From assembly GCF_003722315.1 (NCBI RefSeq), contig NZ_CP033580.1:1115001-1179000 (forward strand): a stretch of DNA of 64,000 nucleotides, in the 5' to 3' direction. The position numbers were made by a program, and so were the translations under genes. The notes under the pieces are model-generated. The model saw only the letters and a program-made list of their open reading frames with translations. It made no database searches and was not told the origin of the DNA. The stretch's first letter is position 1; the number at the start of each line of letters is the position of its first letter. Source of the DNA: Thermoanaerobacter ethanolicus JW 200. GTDB taxonomy: Bacteria; Bacillota; Thermoanaerobacteria; Thermoanaerobacterales; Thermoanaerobacteraceae. Shown here one piece after another: positions 10,217-20,760 of the stretch.

Positions 10217-10465
10217 GTGCTAATTGCAAAAGTCTATATAACTTTAAAAAAAGGAATACTTGACCCTCAAGGAAAAGCAGTAAAGGGAGCTTTGTACTCA
10301 TTAGGATACGAAGAAGTAAAAGAGGTGCGGGTTGGGAAATATATAGAATTAACTTTTGAGGATGGCGATTTATCCCTCCTAAAGGACAAAGTAGATGAGA
10401 TGTGCAAAAGGATACTGACAAACCCAATTATTGAAGATTACACCTTTGAAATTGTGGAGGGATAA
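10217..10465 (+). CDS. purS: FGAM synthase subunit PurS
   Basis: An 82-residue small protein that bridges PurQ and PurL in the three-part formylglycinamidine ribonucleotide synthase of Firmicutes. Begins at GTG 10217, 8 bases after GGAGG (10204-10208); a TTG start at 10202 would overlap that site. [22 protein letters not shown] is the family N-terminus (split here: KVYITLKKG then ILDPQGKAV). The start is 1 base after the purC stop. Confidence 0.95.
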   Translation: MLIAKVYITLKKGILDPQGKAVKGALYSLGYEEVKEVRVGKYIELTFEDGDLSLLKDKVDEMCKRILTNPIIEDYTFEIVEG

Positions 10466-10467
10466 AG

Positions 10468-11142
10468 ATGAAATTTGCTGTTATAGTTTTTCCAGGGTCC
10501 AATTGCGATGTGGACTGCTATTATGCCGTTAAAGATGGGCTTGTTGAAGAAGTAGAATATGTGTGGCATCAAGAAAAAAATTTGAGTAAGTACGATGTTA
10601 TAATGTTACCAGGAGGATTTTCTTATGGTGATTATTTGAGGGCAGGAGCTATTGCTAGGTTTTCGCCTGTCATGGAGGCTGTCAGGGAAGAAGCAGAAAA
10701 AGGAAAATTTATTATAGGCATATGCAACGGATTTCAGATACTTACAGAAGCAGGGCTTTTGCCGGGAGCTTTGAGAAAAAATGAAGGTCTGAAATTTATT
10801 TGCAAGACTGTCAGCATAATAGTTGAAAATGACAAAACTCCTTTTACTACAAGGCTTAAAAAAGGGCAGGAGATTTTACTTCCAATTGCTCATGGAGAAG
10901 GCAATTATTATGTAGATGACAAAACTTTAAAAGAACTAAAAGAAAACAATCAAATTGTTTTTAGGTACAAAGAAAATATCAACGGCTCTGTTGAGAGAAT
11001 AGCCGGAGTTATAAATAAAAAAGGAAATGTTTTAGGAATGATGCCTCATCTAGAGAGAGCTTATGCCCCCTTGCTGGGTAATACTGACGGGCTTTATATC
11101 TTAGGGTCAATAGTGGATAATTTTGTAAAAGGCGGGGTTTAA
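10468..11142 (+). CDS. purQ: FGAM synthase glutaminase subunit PurQ
   Basis: A 224-residue class I glutamine amidotransferase supplying ammonia to PurL. Seen: [14 protein letters not shown] at the start, [16 protein letters not shown], the nucleophile Cys in GICNGFQIL near residue 86, and the His/Glu pair in MPHLERA near residue 194. It lies 2 bases after purS and 2 bases before purL, a tight translational block. Confidence 0.97.
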   Translation: MKFAVIVFPGSNCDVDCYYAVKDGLVEEVEYVWHQEKNLSKYDVIMLPGGFSYGDYLRAGAIARFSPVMEAVREEAEKGKFIIGICNGFQILTEAGLLPGALRKNEGLKFICKTVSIIVENDKTPFTTRLKKGQEILLPIAHGEGNYYVDDKTLKELKENNQIVFRYKENINGSVERIAGVINKKGNVLGMMPHLERAYAPLLGNTDGLYILGSIVDNFVKGGV

Positions 11143-11144
11143 GG

Positions 11145-13346
11145 ATGGATAAAATATGGAGAGAATTAGGACTTACTGATGAGGAGTATGAGAAGATTAT
11201 TTCGATATTAGGAAGAGAGCCTAATATAACTGAATTAGGTATGTATAGTGTTATGTGGTCTGAACATTGTGCCTATAAAAATTCTAAACCTCTTTTAAAA
11301 TATTTACCTACAAAAGGCGAAAAAGTAATACAAGGACCGGGAGAAAATGCAGGAATATTGGATATTGGAGATAATTTGGCAGTTGTGATGAAGATAGAAA
11401 GCCATAACCACCCTTCTGCAATTGAACCCTATCAAGGAGCAGCTACAGGTGTTGGGGGAATAATAAGAGATATATTCACAATGGGGGCAAGGCCAATTGC
11501 TCTTTTAGATTCTTTGAGATTTGGAATTCCTGATGATAAAAGGACTAAATATCTCATCGAAAACGTGGTAGCCGGTATAGCGGATTATGGAAATTGCATA
11601 GGAATTCCTACAGTAGGTGGGGATACCTATTTTGAAGAAAGTTACAAAGGAAATCCTTTAGTAAATGCGATGTGTGTAGGAATAGTAGAAAAAGACAAGA
11701 TAAAAAAAGGGATAGCAAAAGGTATAGGTAACCCTGTTATGATAGTAGGTGCTACTACGGGGAGAGACGGTATTGGAGGTGCAAGTTTTGCTTCTCAGGA
11801 ATTAAGCGAGGAATCAGAAGAAAAAAGACCTTCTGTTCAAGTTGGCGACCCCTTTATGGAAAAACTGCTTTTGGAGGCTTGTTTAGAACTTTTTGAAACA
11901 GATGCCGTAGTTGCTATACAAGATATGGGTGCGGCAGGTCTTACCTCTTCTTCTTGCGAGATGGCTTCCCGCGGTGGAACTGGAATGGAGCTTGACCTTG
12001 ATAAAGTGCCTTTGAGAGAAGAGGGAATGACACCTTATGAAATAATGCTTTCTGAATCTCAGGAGAGGATGTTGGTTGTAGTAGAGAAAGGCAAGGAAGA
12101 AGATGTACAAAAGGTATTTAAAAAATGGGGACTGAATGCCGCCACAATAGGGAAAATTACTGATGATGGAATGATAAGAGTGATTAAAGATGGAAAAGTA
12201 GTTGCGGAAGTTCCAGCCAAGTCTTTGACAGAAGATGCTCCACAATATGTGAGAGAAGAAGAAGTACCTAAATGGCAAGAAGATGTCAATAAGTTGGATA
12301 TAAATGAAATAAAACCTCCAGAGGATATGAATAAAGCTCTAAAAGATGTAATTTCTTCTTTAAATATTGCAAGTAAAGAATGGATATACAGTCAATATGA
12401 TTATATGGTGAGGACAGACACAGTAATAACTCCGGGAATGGATGCGGCTGTTGTGAGGATAAAAGGTACAAAAAAAGCTGTTGCATTGACAACTGATTGC
12501 AATGGTAGATATTGTTATTTAGATCCCTATATAGGCTCTCAAATTGCTGTAGCAGAGGCAGCTCGAAATCTTTGCATGGTTGGTGCTAAGCCTATAGGGG
12601 TTACGGATTGTTTGAATTTTGGCAATCCGGAAAAGAAAGAAATATATTGGCAGTTAAAAAATTCTATATTTGGAATAGCTAAAGCCTGTGAAACACTTCA
12701 AATCCCTGTGGTAAGCGGAAATGTCAGTCTTTACAATGAAAATGAGGAAGGAGCCATTTATCCTACTCCTGTAATAGGAATGGCAGGCCTTATAGAGGAT
12801 GTATCAAAAATTTGTACAATGGACTTTAAAAAAGAAAGAGATGTAATTATAATTTTAGGTGAGAATAAAGGAGAGATTGGAGGAAGTGAGTATCTTAAAG
12901 TTTGCTTTGGAATGGTAAAAGGGCAACCACCTCAAATAGACTTGGAAGAGGAAAAAAGATTGCAAGAATTGGTGTTAAAACTTATTGATAAAGGTTTAAT
13001 TAATTCTTCTCATGACATATCAGAGGGCGGTTTTGCGGCTGCTTTGGTTGAAAGTGCAATTTCAGGCAAAAAAGGTGCAAAAATTTCGCTACAAACTTCT
13101 CTTAGAGAGGATATAGAGTTGTTCTCTGAATCTCAACCAAGAGTATTAATTACTGTAAGTCCTGAAAAAGTAGAGGAAGTATTAAAAATAGCTTATGAAT
13201 ACCAAGTTCCAGCTCAAAAGGTAGGAGTTGTAGAAGGCAAAAAGATTGCAATTGAGGTAAATGGTAAAAAAATAATAGACCTTCCTTTAGAAGTCTTAGA
13301 GGAAAGCTGGAGAGGGAGAATAAAATGGGAAATGGAGAGAAATTAA
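11145..13346 (+). CDS. purL: FGAM synthase large subunit PurL
   Basis: A 733-residue ATP-dependent synthase subunit of the small type, which needs PurQ and PurS, consistent with both genes just upstream. The tandem AIRS-like halves show [24 protein letters not shown] and [10 protein letters not shown] in the first half and [13 protein letters not shown] in the second. Its 3' end overlaps purF by 22 bases. Length and motifs are complete. Confidence 0.97.
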   Translation: MDKIWRELGLTDEEYEKIISILGREPNITELGMYSVMWSEHCAYKNSKPLLKYLPTKGEKVIQGPGENAGILDIGDNLAVVMKIESHNHPSAIEPYQGAATGVGGIIRDIFTMGARPIALLDSLRFGIPDDKRTKYLIENVVAGIADYGNCIGIPTVGGDTYFEESYKGNPLVNAMCVGIVEKDKIKKGIAKGIGNPVMIVGATTGRDGIGGASFASQELSEESEEKRPSVQVGDPFMEKLLLEACLELFETDAVVAIQDMGAAGLTSSSCEMASRGGTGMELDLDKVPLREEGMTPYEIMLSESQERMLVVVEKGKEEDVQKVFKKWGLNAATIGKITDDGMIRVIKDGKVVAEVPAKSLTEDAPQYVREEEVPKWQEDVNKLDINEIKPPEDMNKALKDVISSLNIASKEWIYSQYDYMVRTDTVITPGMDAAVVRIKGTKKAVALTTDCNGRYCYLDPYIGSQIAVAEAARNLCMVGAKPIGVTDCLNFGNPEKKEIYWQLKNSIFGIAKACETLQIPVVSGNVSLYNENEEGAIYPTPVIGMAGLIEDVSKICTMDFKKERDVIIILGENKGEIGGSEYLKVCFGMVKGQPPQIDLEEEKRLQELVLKLIDKGLINSSHDISEGGFAAALVESAISGKKGAKISLQTSLREDIELFSESQPRVLITVSPEKVEEVLKIAYEYQVPAQKVGVVEGKKIAIEVNGKKIIDLPLEVLEESWRGRIKWEMERN

Positions 13347-14722
13347 AAGAGGAATGTGGTGTTTTTGGTGCCTTTAGTTTGTCCACTTCAGTTACTTCTT
13401 ATATCTATTATGGATTACAAGCCTTGCAGCACAGAGGGCAGGAAAGTTCAGGTATAGCTATTTATGATGGCGAAAAAATAAATTGTATTAAGGGGTTGGG
13501 ACTTGTCAGCGAGGTCTTTAATAAGGAAAATTTAAAGACATTAGAGGGAAAAATGGGGATAGGCCATGTAAGGTATTCTACTACAGGCAGCAATGACATT
13601 ATAAATGCTCAACCCCTCGTTGCTAATTTTAAAAATGAATATATGGCTCTTGCCCATAATGGCAATTTGATAAACGCAGAAGAGCTAAGAGGCCAATTGG
13701 AGGAGGACGGCAGAATATTTCAAACTACAACTGATAGTGAAATAATTCTTCATTTAATTGCAAAGAATTTCCAAAAGGGCTTAATAGAAGCCCTTTTGGA
13801 AACAATAAAACAAATAAAAGGTTCATACGCTTTGGTGATTTTAACAGACAATAAATTAATAGGGATAAGAGATGTAAACAGTATAAGGCCTCTTTGTATA
13901 GGTAAAAAAGATGACACTTATTTCTTATCTTCTGAATCTTGTGCCTTTGACGTAATAGGAGCAGAGTTGATACGAGATGTAGAAGCAGGAGAAATAGTTA
14001 TAATTGATGGAAAAGGAATAGAGTCTTTTAAGTTAGAAGTAGAAGAAAAAAAGATGCCTTGTGTTTTCGAATACATCTATTTTGCTAGACCTGACAGTGT
14101 CATAAATGGAAGAAGTGTTTATTTTACACGATTGGAGATGGGCAAAAGATTAGCTGAAGAAGCACCTGTAGATGCAGACTTGGTAGTACCAGTTCCAGAT
14201 TCAGGCATTGCCGCTGCAAGAGGTTACTCTCTCAAAACAGGAATACCAATGGGTGAGGGACTTATAAAAAATAAATACATTGGAAGGACTTTTATTGCTC
14301 CCGACCAAAGGGATAGAGAGACAGGTGTGAGGATAAAGCTAAATGTCTTAAAAGAATTGGTTCAAGGCAAGAGGATAGTTTTAATAGATGATTCAATTGT
14401 TAGAGGTACTACTATGAAGAGATTGGTGAGTTTATTAAAAAATGGGGGAGCAAAAGAGGTTCATGTGAGGATAAGTTCACCTCCTGTTAAATATTCCTGC
14501 TACTTTGGAATTGATACTCCGACAAAAAAAGAATTGATAGGAGCAAGGATGTCAGTTGAAGAGATGTGCAAATTAATAGGAGCTGACAGCCTACAGTTTT
14601 TAAGTATTGAAGGGCTTATAAAAAGTGTAGGACTTAAATCTATTTGCACAGGTTGCTTTGATGGCAACTATCCTATGTATGTTCCAAAAGAAGGAAGCAA
14701 GTATCTTTTTGAGAAAAAATAA
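13325..14722 (+). CDS. purF: Amidophosphoribosyltransferase (PRPP amidotransferase)
   Basis: A 465-residue first enzyme of purine synthesis, using PRPP and glutamine. A 10-residue propeptide precedes the catalytic Cys11 of ECGVFGAF, which becomes the mature N-terminus. The PRPP site [12 protein letters not shown] is near residue 357. Cys residues near the C-terminus, in [11 protein letters not shown], match the iron-sulfur type of the Bacillus enzyme. The gene begins inside purL. It consumes PRPP, the inferred ligand of the second aptamer upstream. Confidence 0.97.
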   Translation: MGNGEKLKEECGVFGAFSLSTSVTSYIYYGLQALQHRGQESSGIAIYDGEKINCIKGLGLVSEVFNKENLKTLEGKMGIGHVRYSTTGSNDIINAQPLVANFKNEYMALAHNGNLINAEELRGQLEEDGRIFQTTTDSEIILHLIAKNFQKGLIEALLETIKQIKGSYALVILTDNKLIGIRDVNSIRPLCIGKKDDTYFLSSESCAFDVIGAELIRDVEAGEIVIIDGKGIESFKLEVEEKKMPCVFEYIYFARPDSVINGRSVYFTRLEMGKRLAEEAPVDADLVVPVPDSGIAAARGYSLKTGIPMGEGLIKNKYIGRTFIAPDQRDRETGVRIKLNVLKELVQGKRIVLIDDSIVRGTTMKRLVSLLKNGGAKEVHVRISSPPVKYSCYFGIDTPTKKELIGARMSVEEMCKLIGADSLQFLSIEGLIKSVGLKSICTGCFDGNYPMYVPKEGSKYLFEKK

Positions 14723-14739
14723 AAAGTAGGTGTATGATT

Positions 14740-15750
14740 ATGAATTATAAAGATGCTGGGGTAAATATAGATGAAGGCAATAAACTGGTGGAAATGATAA
14801 AACCTATTGCAAAAAAGACTTTGACAGACAATGTTTTGGAAGGCATTGGGGGATTTGCAGCTCTTTTTGAGATAAAAAATTACAAAAACCCTGTAATCGT
14901 GTCAAGCACTGATGGAGTTGGGACAAAACTTAAAATAGCCTTTATGATGGACAAACACGATACTGTAGGAATAGACCTTGTAGCTATGTGTGTAAATGAC
15001 ATTATTGTAACTGGTGCTAAGCCTTTGTTTTTTCTTGACTATTTTGCTACTGGAAAGTTAAAAAGTAAGACTGCAGTAGAAGTAATCAAAGGAATAGCAG
15101 AGGGTTGTAAAATAGCCGGTTGTGCTTTGATAGGAGGAGAAACAGCAGAACTTCCAGGTTTTTATAAAGAAGGAGAGTACGATTTAGCAGGCTTTTGTGT
15201 AGGAATTGCAGAAAAAGAAGAGCTGATTGATACAAAATCAATAAAAGAAGGAGATGCCATAATTGGGCTTGCCTCTTCTGGAATTCACAGCAATGGCTAT
15301 TCTTTAGTGAGGAAAGTGTTTTTTGAGAAAAACAATTTTTCAGTAAAAGACTTTATACCAGAGCTTGGGATGGATTTAGGAGATGCACTCCTTACTCCTA
15401 CAAAAATATATGTCAAGTCAATAGAGGCTTTAAAAGGGTTAAAAATTAAAGGGATGGCTCATATTACCGGGGGAGGTTTTATTGATAATATTCCAAGAAT
15501 ACTAAGAAAAAGTATAGATGCAAAAATAAATAAAGGAAGTTGGGAAATTCCAGCTATTTTTGAATTAATTCAAAGATTGGGAGATATTGAAGAAAGAGAA
15601 ATGTATCGTACTTTTAATATGGGGATTGGCATGGTAGTTATAGTAGACCCATCTGATGTAGATAAGGCTTTAGAAAAATTAAATGGCATGGGTGAAAAAG
15701 CTTATGTAATAGGGGAGATAGTAGAAGGGGAAGGCGGTGTAATTTTATGA
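14740..15750 (+). CDS. purM: AIR synthetase (FGAM cyclo-ligase)
   Basis: A 336-residue enzyme closing the imidazole ring. ATG 14740 is preferred over ATG 14734 because GTAGGTG lies 9 and 3 bases before them respectively. Motifs VSSTDGVGTKLKIA, GGETAELPGFY and ASSGIHSNGYSLVRK are present. Overlaps purN by 4 bases (ATGA). Confidence 0.96.
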   Translation: MNYKDAGVNIDEGNKLVEMIKPIAKKTLTDNVLEGIGGFAALFEIKNYKNPVIVSSTDGVGTKLKIAFMMDKHDTVGIDLVAMCVNDIIVTGAKPLFFLDYFATGKLKSKTAVEVIKGIAEGCKIAGCALIGGETAELPGFYKEGEYDLAGFCVGIAEKEELIDTKSIKEGDAIIGLASSGIHSNGYSLVRKVFFEKNNFSVKDFIPELGMDLGDALLTPTKIYVKSIEALKGLKIKGMAHITGGGFIDNIPRILRKSIDAKINKGSWEIPAIFELIQRLGDIEEREMYRTFNMGIGMVVIVDPSDVDKALEKLNGMGEKAYVIGEIVEGEGGVIL

Positions 15751-16361
15751 ACCTTGTGGTGATGGCATCAGGTAACGGGACTGATTTGCAGTCAATAATT
15801 GATGCCATTGAAGCAGGATATATCAATGCCAGGATAATTGCCGTCATTAGCGATAAAAAAGGAGCTTATGCTCTTGAAAGGGCAAAAAAACACGGAATTG
15901 CTACTTACTGCCTTCCCAAAAAAGAATTGAAAGAAAATTTTCAAAGAGAGTTATTAAAGCTTCTTGAAAAATTGAATCCGGATGGAATAATTCTTGCAGG
16001 TTTTTTGACAATTCTCAGTGGAGAAATTGTAGAAAGATTTGAAAACAGGATAATAAATATACATCCCTCACTTATTCCTGCCTTTTGTGGCAAAGGATTT
16101 TATGGAATGAAGGTACATCAGGCGGTCTATGAATACGGAGTAAAATACACCGGCTGTACCGTTCACTTTGTGGACAGTGGTGCTGATACTGGACCTATTA
16201 TTTTTCAAGAAGTTGTGAAAATCGATGAAGAGGATACGCCAGAGACCATTGCTAAAAAAGTGCTGGAAGTAGAACACAAAGTTTTACCTTATGCAGTTAA
16301 GCTTTTTACAGAAGGGAAGTTAAAAGTCGAAGGTAGAAAAGTGAAAATATTAAAGTTTTAA
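15747..16361 (+). CDS. purN: GAR formyltransferase (10-formyl-THF dependent)
   Basis: A 204-residue enzyme transferring a formyl group to GAR. The catalytic Asn and His lie in INIHPSLIPAF near residue 107 and the Asp in HFVDSGADTGPII near residue 143. The phosphate loop is VMASGNGTDLQ, where many homologues have GSGSNLQ; the substitution is conservative. It overlaps purM by 4 bases. Confidence 0.96.
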   Translation: MNLVVMASGNGTDLQSIIDAIEAGYINARIIAVISDKKGAYALERAKKHGIATYCLPKKELKENFQRELLKLLEKLNPDGIILAGFLTILSGEIVERFENRIINIHPSLIPAFCGKGFYGMKVHQAVYEYGVKYTGCTVHFVDSGADTGPIIFQEVVKIDEEDTPETIAKKVLEVEHKVLPYAVKLFTEGKLKVEGRKVKILKF

Positions 16362-16396
16362 AAGGGATTATAAAACTGTAAAAAGGAGGCAATTCT

Positions 16397-17923
16397 ATGG
16401 CCAAAAAAGCGTTAATAAGCGTTTCAAAAAAAGAAGGCATAGTGGAATTTGCCAAAAAGCTTAATGAATTAGGATATGAAATAATATCAACAGGAGGGAC
16501 TTATAATCTTCTTAAAGAAAATAGAGTAAATGTAGTAAAGGTATCAGACATAACAGGTTTCCCTGAAATTATGGATGGTAGAGTAAAGACGCTTCATCCT
16601 AAAATTCATGGAGGGCTTCTTGCAATAAGAGACAATGAAGAGCACATTAAAGCTTTAAAAGAACATGGCATTGAACCAATAGATATAGTTGCCATAAATT
16701 TATATCCTTTTAAAGAGACAATCCTAAGAGAAAATGTGACTTTAGAAGAAGCGATAGAAAATATAGACATTGGCGGTCCTTCAATGATAAGGGCTGCAGC
16801 TAAAAACTACAAATATGTGACTATTCTTGTAGATCCAAAGGATTATGATACAGTCATTGAAGAAATAAAACAATATGGCAATACAAAAGAAGAGACGAGA
16901 TTTTATCTGGCAGCAAAAGCTTTTGGACATACAGCCCTTTACGATTCTTTGATATACAACTATTTGATACAAAAAAATAACATAGAGTTTCCCGAAGTTA
17001 TGGCCTTTTCCTATGAAAAAGCTCAAGACATGAGATATGGTGAAAATCCTCATCAAAAGGCGGCTTTTTACAAAAATCCTATTAAAGCCTATGGTATTGC
17101 AGAATGTGAGCAGTTGCACGGCAAAGAGCTCTCTTTTAACAATATAAACGATGCAAATGCGGCAATAGAGCTCTTAAGAGAGTTTAAAGAGCCTGCAGCA
17201 GTTGCCGTAAAGCACACAAATCCTTGTGGAGTAGCTATTGCAGATAATATATACAATGCTTACTTAAAAGCTTATGAGAGTGACCCTGTTTCTATTTTTG
17301 GGGGAATTGTAGCATTAAATAGAACTGTAGATGTTAAAACAGCTGAAGAACTTATAAAAATATTCTTAGAAATAGTAATTGCTCCAGACTTTGAAGAAGA
17401 GGCCTTAGAGATTTTAAAGAAAAAGAAAAACTTAAGGATATTGAGGTTAAAAGAAGGATATGAAAAAGAATATGATTTAAAGAAAGTAGAAGGCGGACTT
17501 TTAGTACAAGAAAAAGATGAAATAGATTTAGATGAGAATAATTTGAAAGTAGTTACTAAAAAAGCACCTACTCAAAAAGAGATGGAAGATTTAAGGTTTG
17601 CCTGGAAGGTAGTAAAGCACGTAAAATCCAATGCGATTGTTTTAGCAAAAGATGGAGCTACAGTAGGTATTGGCGTGGGACAAGTCAACAGGATATGGCC
17701 GACAGAACAAGCAATCAAACAAGCAGGCGAAAAAGCAAAGGGAAGTATCCTTGCATCAGATGCCTTTTTCCCATTTCCAGATGTTGTGGAAGCAGCTGTA
17801 AAAGGCGGTATAACTGCCATAATCCAACCAGGCGGCTCACAAAACGATGCTTTATCAATTGAAGCTGCAGACAAAGGCGGTATATCAATGATATTCACTG
17901 GCATAAGGCACTTTAAACATTGA
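16397..17923 (+). CDS. purH: Bifunctional AICAR transformylase / IMP cyclohydrolase
   Basis: A 508-residue enzyme for the last two steps to IMP. The N-terminal cyclohydrolase (about 1-195) starts with [13 protein letters not shown]; the transformylase has [11 protein letters not shown] near residue 272 and ends GIRHFKH. The ribosome site is AAGGAGGC. Complete. Confidence 0.97.
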   Translation: MAKKALISVSKKEGIVEFAKKLNELGYEIISTGGTYNLLKENRVNVVKVSDITGFPEIMDGRVKTLHPKIHGGLLAIRDNEEHIKALKEHGIEPIDIVAINLYPFKETILRENVTLEEAIENIDIGGPSMIRAAAKNYKYVTILVDPKDYDTVIEEIKQYGNTKEETRFYLAAKAFGHTALYDSLIYNYLIQKNNIEFPEVMAFSYEKAQDMRYGENPHQKAAFYKNPIKAYGIAECEQLHGKELSFNNINDANAAIELLREFKEPAAVAVKHTNPCGVAIADNIYNAYLKAYESDPVSIFGGIVALNRTVDVKTAEELIKIFLEIVIAPDFEEEALEILKKKKNLRILRLKEGYEKEYDLKKVEGGLLVQEKDEIDLDENNLKVVTKKAPTQKEMEDLRFAWKVVKHVKSNAIVLAKDGATVGIGVGQVNRIWPTEQAIKQAGEKAKGSILASDAFFPFPDVVEAAVKGGITAIIQPGGSQNDALSIEAADKGGISMIFTGIRHFKH

Positions 17924-17935
17924 GGAGGAATTTGT

Positions 17936-19195
17936 ATGAAGGTTTTAGTCATAGGGGGAGGAGGAAGAGAACATGCAATTGTTCACAAACTTTCACAAAG
18001 TCCTAAAGTGGATAAAATCTACTGTGCTCCTGGTAATGCTGGCATAGGGCTTTTAGCAGAATGTGTTGATATAAAAGTTGGAGATATTGAAAAGCTTAAA
18101 GAATTTGCCATAAAAAATGACATTGATTTAACAGTTGTAGGACCAGAGATGCCATTAGTACAAGGTATTGTGGATGAATTTGAGAAAGCAGGGCTTAAAA
18201 TCTTTGGGCCTAATAAAGGTGCTGCGGCTGTTGAGGGAAGCAAATATTTTACTAAACAGCTTCTTTCTAAATACAATATTCCTACTGGAAGGTTTAAAGC
18301 CTTTGACAAATATCAGGAGGCTTTGAAGTTTTTAAAAGAGACATGGTATCCTGTTGTGATGAAAGCAGATGGACTGGCGCAGGGTAAAGGAGTGTTTATT
18401 GTAAAAGATTTTATAGAGGCAAAAGAAGCTCTTGATTTAATGATGAAAAAAAGGATTTTTGGTGCATCAGGAGATATCGTAATAATAGAAGAGATGCTTT
18501 TTGGAAAAGAAGCGTCAGTATTCGCATTTACAGACGGAGAAAATATTTTACCTATGGTTTCTGCTATGGATTATAAAAAGATCTATGAAGGAGACAAAGG
18601 TCCTAACACTGGAGGTATGGGAAGCATTGCACCAAATCCTTATCTTGAGGAAGAAACTTTAAAAGAAGTGATGGAAAGCATTTTAAAACCAGTGGTAAAG
18701 GCACTTCAAAAAGAAGGCATTGTATATAAAGGAGTGTTATACGCAGGTTTAATGCTTACAAAAGAAGGACCTAAGGTTTTAGAATTTAATGCAAGATTTG
18801 GAGACCCTGAAACACAAGTTGTACTGCCTCTTTTAAAAACAGACCTTATTGATATAATGGAAGCTACCATAGAAGGAAAACTTGATAAAATACAAATTGA
18901 ATGGGAAGACAAAAAGGCTGTATGTGCCGTTGCGGTATCAAACGGTTACCCAGGGGAATATCAGACTGGTTTTGAGATAACAGGGTTAGAAAAAGTAAAA
19001 GAAGCATTTGTATATCATGCAGGGACAGTATTAAAAGATGGTAAAATTGTCACATCAGGAGGAAGAGTGCTTGCTGTTACCTCAATAGGGGATTCATATG
19101 AAGAAGCGAGAGAAAAAGTTTATAGAGAAATTAAAAAAATAAGATTTGAAGGGATGTACTATAGAAAAGATATTGCTTTGGTAAGCCAGGTGTAA
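17936..19195 (+). CDS. purD: GAR synthetase
   Basis: A 419-residue ATP-grasp ligase joining glycine to phosphoribosylamine. N-terminal VLVIGGGGREHAI, KADGLAQGKGV in the ATP-grasp domain, and EFNARFGDPETQ at the metal site. Last gene of the pur block; its stop codon lies in the loop of the terminator hairpin. Confidence 0.97.
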   Translation: MKVLVIGGGGREHAIVHKLSQSPKVDKIYCAPGNAGIGLLAECVDIKVGDIEKLKEFAIKNDIDLTVVGPEMPLVQGIVDEFEKAGLKIFGPNKGAAAVEGSKYFTKQLLSKYNIPTGRFKAFDKYQEALKFLKETWYPVVMKADGLAQGKGVFIVKDFIEAKEALDLMMKKRIFGASGDIVIIEEMLFGKEASVFAFTDGENILPMVSAMDYKKIYEGDKGPNTGGMGSIAPNPYLEEETLKEVMESILKPVVKALQKEGIVYKGVLYAGLMLTKEGPKVLEFNARFGDPETQVVLPLLKTDLIDIMEATIEGKLDKIQIEWEDKKAVCAVAVSNGYPGEYQTGFEITGLEKVKEAFVYHAGTVLKDGKIVTSGGRVLAVTSIGDSYEEAREKVYREIKKIRFEGMYYRKDIALVSQV

Positions 19196-19208
19196 ACCTG
19201 GCGTTTTT
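19185..19208 (+). terminator. Terminator of the pur operon
   Basis: GCCAGG/CCTGGC with a short loop that contains the purD stop codon, followed by a T-run. Confidence 0.8.
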
Positions 19209-19224
19209 AATCAGTTTAAAGTTA

Positions 19225-19233
19225 TGGTATAAT
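19225..19233 (+). promoter_or_regulatory. Extended -10 promoter before the methyltransferase gene
   Basis: TGG-TATAAT with no convincing -35 hexamer, about 45 bases before the start codon. Confidence 0.45.
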
Positions 19234-19278
19234 ATCTACTAACATATGCCTTAATTTTTTAAAAATGGGGGAGAAATT

Positions 19279-19878
19279 ATGCCCAAAGACCATGTAAAAC
19301 TTTTTGATATTATATCTCCAATTTATGGGTGGTTTTTTAATTCTCAAGTGGAATATTATAGGAAAGTTTTAGCTATTTTGAAAGAACATATTGATTTAGG
19401 AAATTACATAAAATTTTTAGATGTCGGATGTGGTACAGGTGCATTGTGTTATGTATTAAGGGAAGCTGGCTTTGAGGTTTCTGGGGTGGAAGTTTCCGCA
19501 GGTATGTTAGCACAAGCGATGAAAAGGCTGAAAAACACGGATATTAAGGCATATAAGATAAATCCAGGTGAAGGGTTTCCCTTCGAAGATAATTTTTTTG
19601 ATGTGGTTACAGCTTCTTATGTGGCTCATGGTATTAAAAAGAATGAGCGGGAAATATTATATAAAGAGATGTCAAGGGTCGCAAAGCATTATGTAATTCT
19701 TCATGACTACAATCAAAACAGAGACTTTTTTACTTCATTTGTGGAATGGTTGGAAGGTGGAGATTATTTTAATTTTGTAAAAGAAGTTAAAAAAGAACTA
19801 AAAGAAAACTTTAAAGAAGTAAAAATGGTAGATGTCAGTTCAAAAGCTTCTTTATACATCTTACAACCTAATAAATAA
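19279..19878 (+). CDS. Class I SAM-dependent methyltransferase, substrate unknown
   Basis: A 199-residue protein with the SAM-binding motif FLDVGCGTGALCYVL near residue 48, acidic motif II (VSGVEVS) and NFFDVVTASYVAHGI as motif IV region. It resembles UbiE/Methyltransf_11 proteins, but the substrate cannot be read from sequence. GGGGGAG ribosome site. It stands alone between the pur operon terminator and murI. Confidence 0.85.
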   Translation: MPKDHVKLFDIISPIYGWFFNSQVEYYRKVLAILKEHIDLGNYIKFLDVGCGTGALCYVLREAGFEVSGVEVSAGMLAQAMKRLKNTDIKAYKINPGEGFPFEDNFFDVVTASYVAHGIKKNEREILYKEMSRVAKHYVILHDYNQNRDFFTSFVEWLEGGDYFNFVKEVKKELKENFKEVKMVDVSSKASLYILQPNK

Positions 19879-19882
19879 ATTA

Positions 19883-19891
19883 TGATATAAT
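19883..19891 (+). promoter_or_regulatory. Extended -10 promoter before murI
   Basis: TGA-TATAAT, overlapping the end of the methyltransferase region, about 55 bases before the murI start. Confidence 0.45.
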
Positions 19892-19946
19892 AAATACCAT
19901 GGTGTGAATAATTAATTGGCTTAAATTTTTATTAGGGTGTGGTGAA

Positions 19947-20741
19947 ATGGACTCAAGACCAATAGGTGTTTTTGACTCTGGAGTAGGAGGACTTACAGTA
20001 CTAAAAAGACTTGTTGAGGTTTTACCAGGAGAAGACTATATTTACTTTGGTGATACAAAAAGAGTTCCCTATGGCGATAGAAGTGAAGAAGAGATAAAAA
20101 AATTTGCAAAACAGATTTTAAATTTTATGAGAGAGCAAAAAGTAAAAGCTGTAGTAATAGCTTGTAATACTACTTGTGCAGTTATAAATAAAAGCGAATA
20201 TGATGTGGTTCTTTTTGATGTTTTAAAAGCAGGGGCAGAGAGCGCTGCCCTATACACTATAAATAAAAAAATAGGTGCTATTGCAACTACAAGAACTGTT
20301 GAAAGCAAAAGCTATGAAAAGAATATAAAAATTATTGATAAAAATATTGAAGTTTACCAAAAGGCATGTCCGGAGTTTGTCCCACTTATTGAAAAAGGGC
20401 TATATAATTCGCCAATAGCCTACGAAACTGCTAACAAGTGTTTAAAAGAATTGAAAGAAAAAGATATAGATACTCTTGTTTTAGGTTGTACCCATTATCC
20501 TTTAATGGCTTCAGTTATAGAAGAGATAATGGGGGAAAATGTAAAAATAGTAGACCCTGCAATTAAATTAGCCTATGATGTGAAAGATTATTTATTAAAG
20601 AAAGATTTATTAAATCCTCAAATCAGGGGTAAGGCAGAATTTTTTGTAAGTGGAGATAAAGATAATTTTATCAAAACGGCAGAAATGCTATTAGGCGAGA
20701 AAATTGAGAATGTTTTGCATGTAGACATAGAAAAATATTAA
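19947..20741 (+). CDS. murI: Glutamate racemase
   Basis: A 264-residue cofactor-independent racemase making D-glutamate for peptidoglycan. FDSGVGGLTVL carries the N-terminal Asp; the two catalytic Cys lie in IACNTTCA near residue 73 and LGCTHYPLM near residue 182. Only 19 bases separate it from the downstream amidohydrolase, so the two probably form one unit. Confidence 0.96.
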   Translation: MDSRPIGVFDSGVGGLTVLKRLVEVLPGEDYIYFGDTKRVPYGDRSEEEIKKFAKQILNFMREQKVKAVVIACNTTCAVINKSEYDVVLFDVLKAGAESAALYTINKKIGAIATTRTVESKSYEKNIKIIDKNIEVYQKACPEFVPLIEKGLYNSPIAYETANKCLKELKEKDIDTLVLGCTHYPLMASVIEEIMGENVKIVDPAIKLAYDVKDYLLKKDLLNPQIRGKAEFFVSGDKDNFIKTAEMLLGEKIENVLHVDIEKY

Positions 20742-20760
20742 AAAACAGGTGGGATTTAGG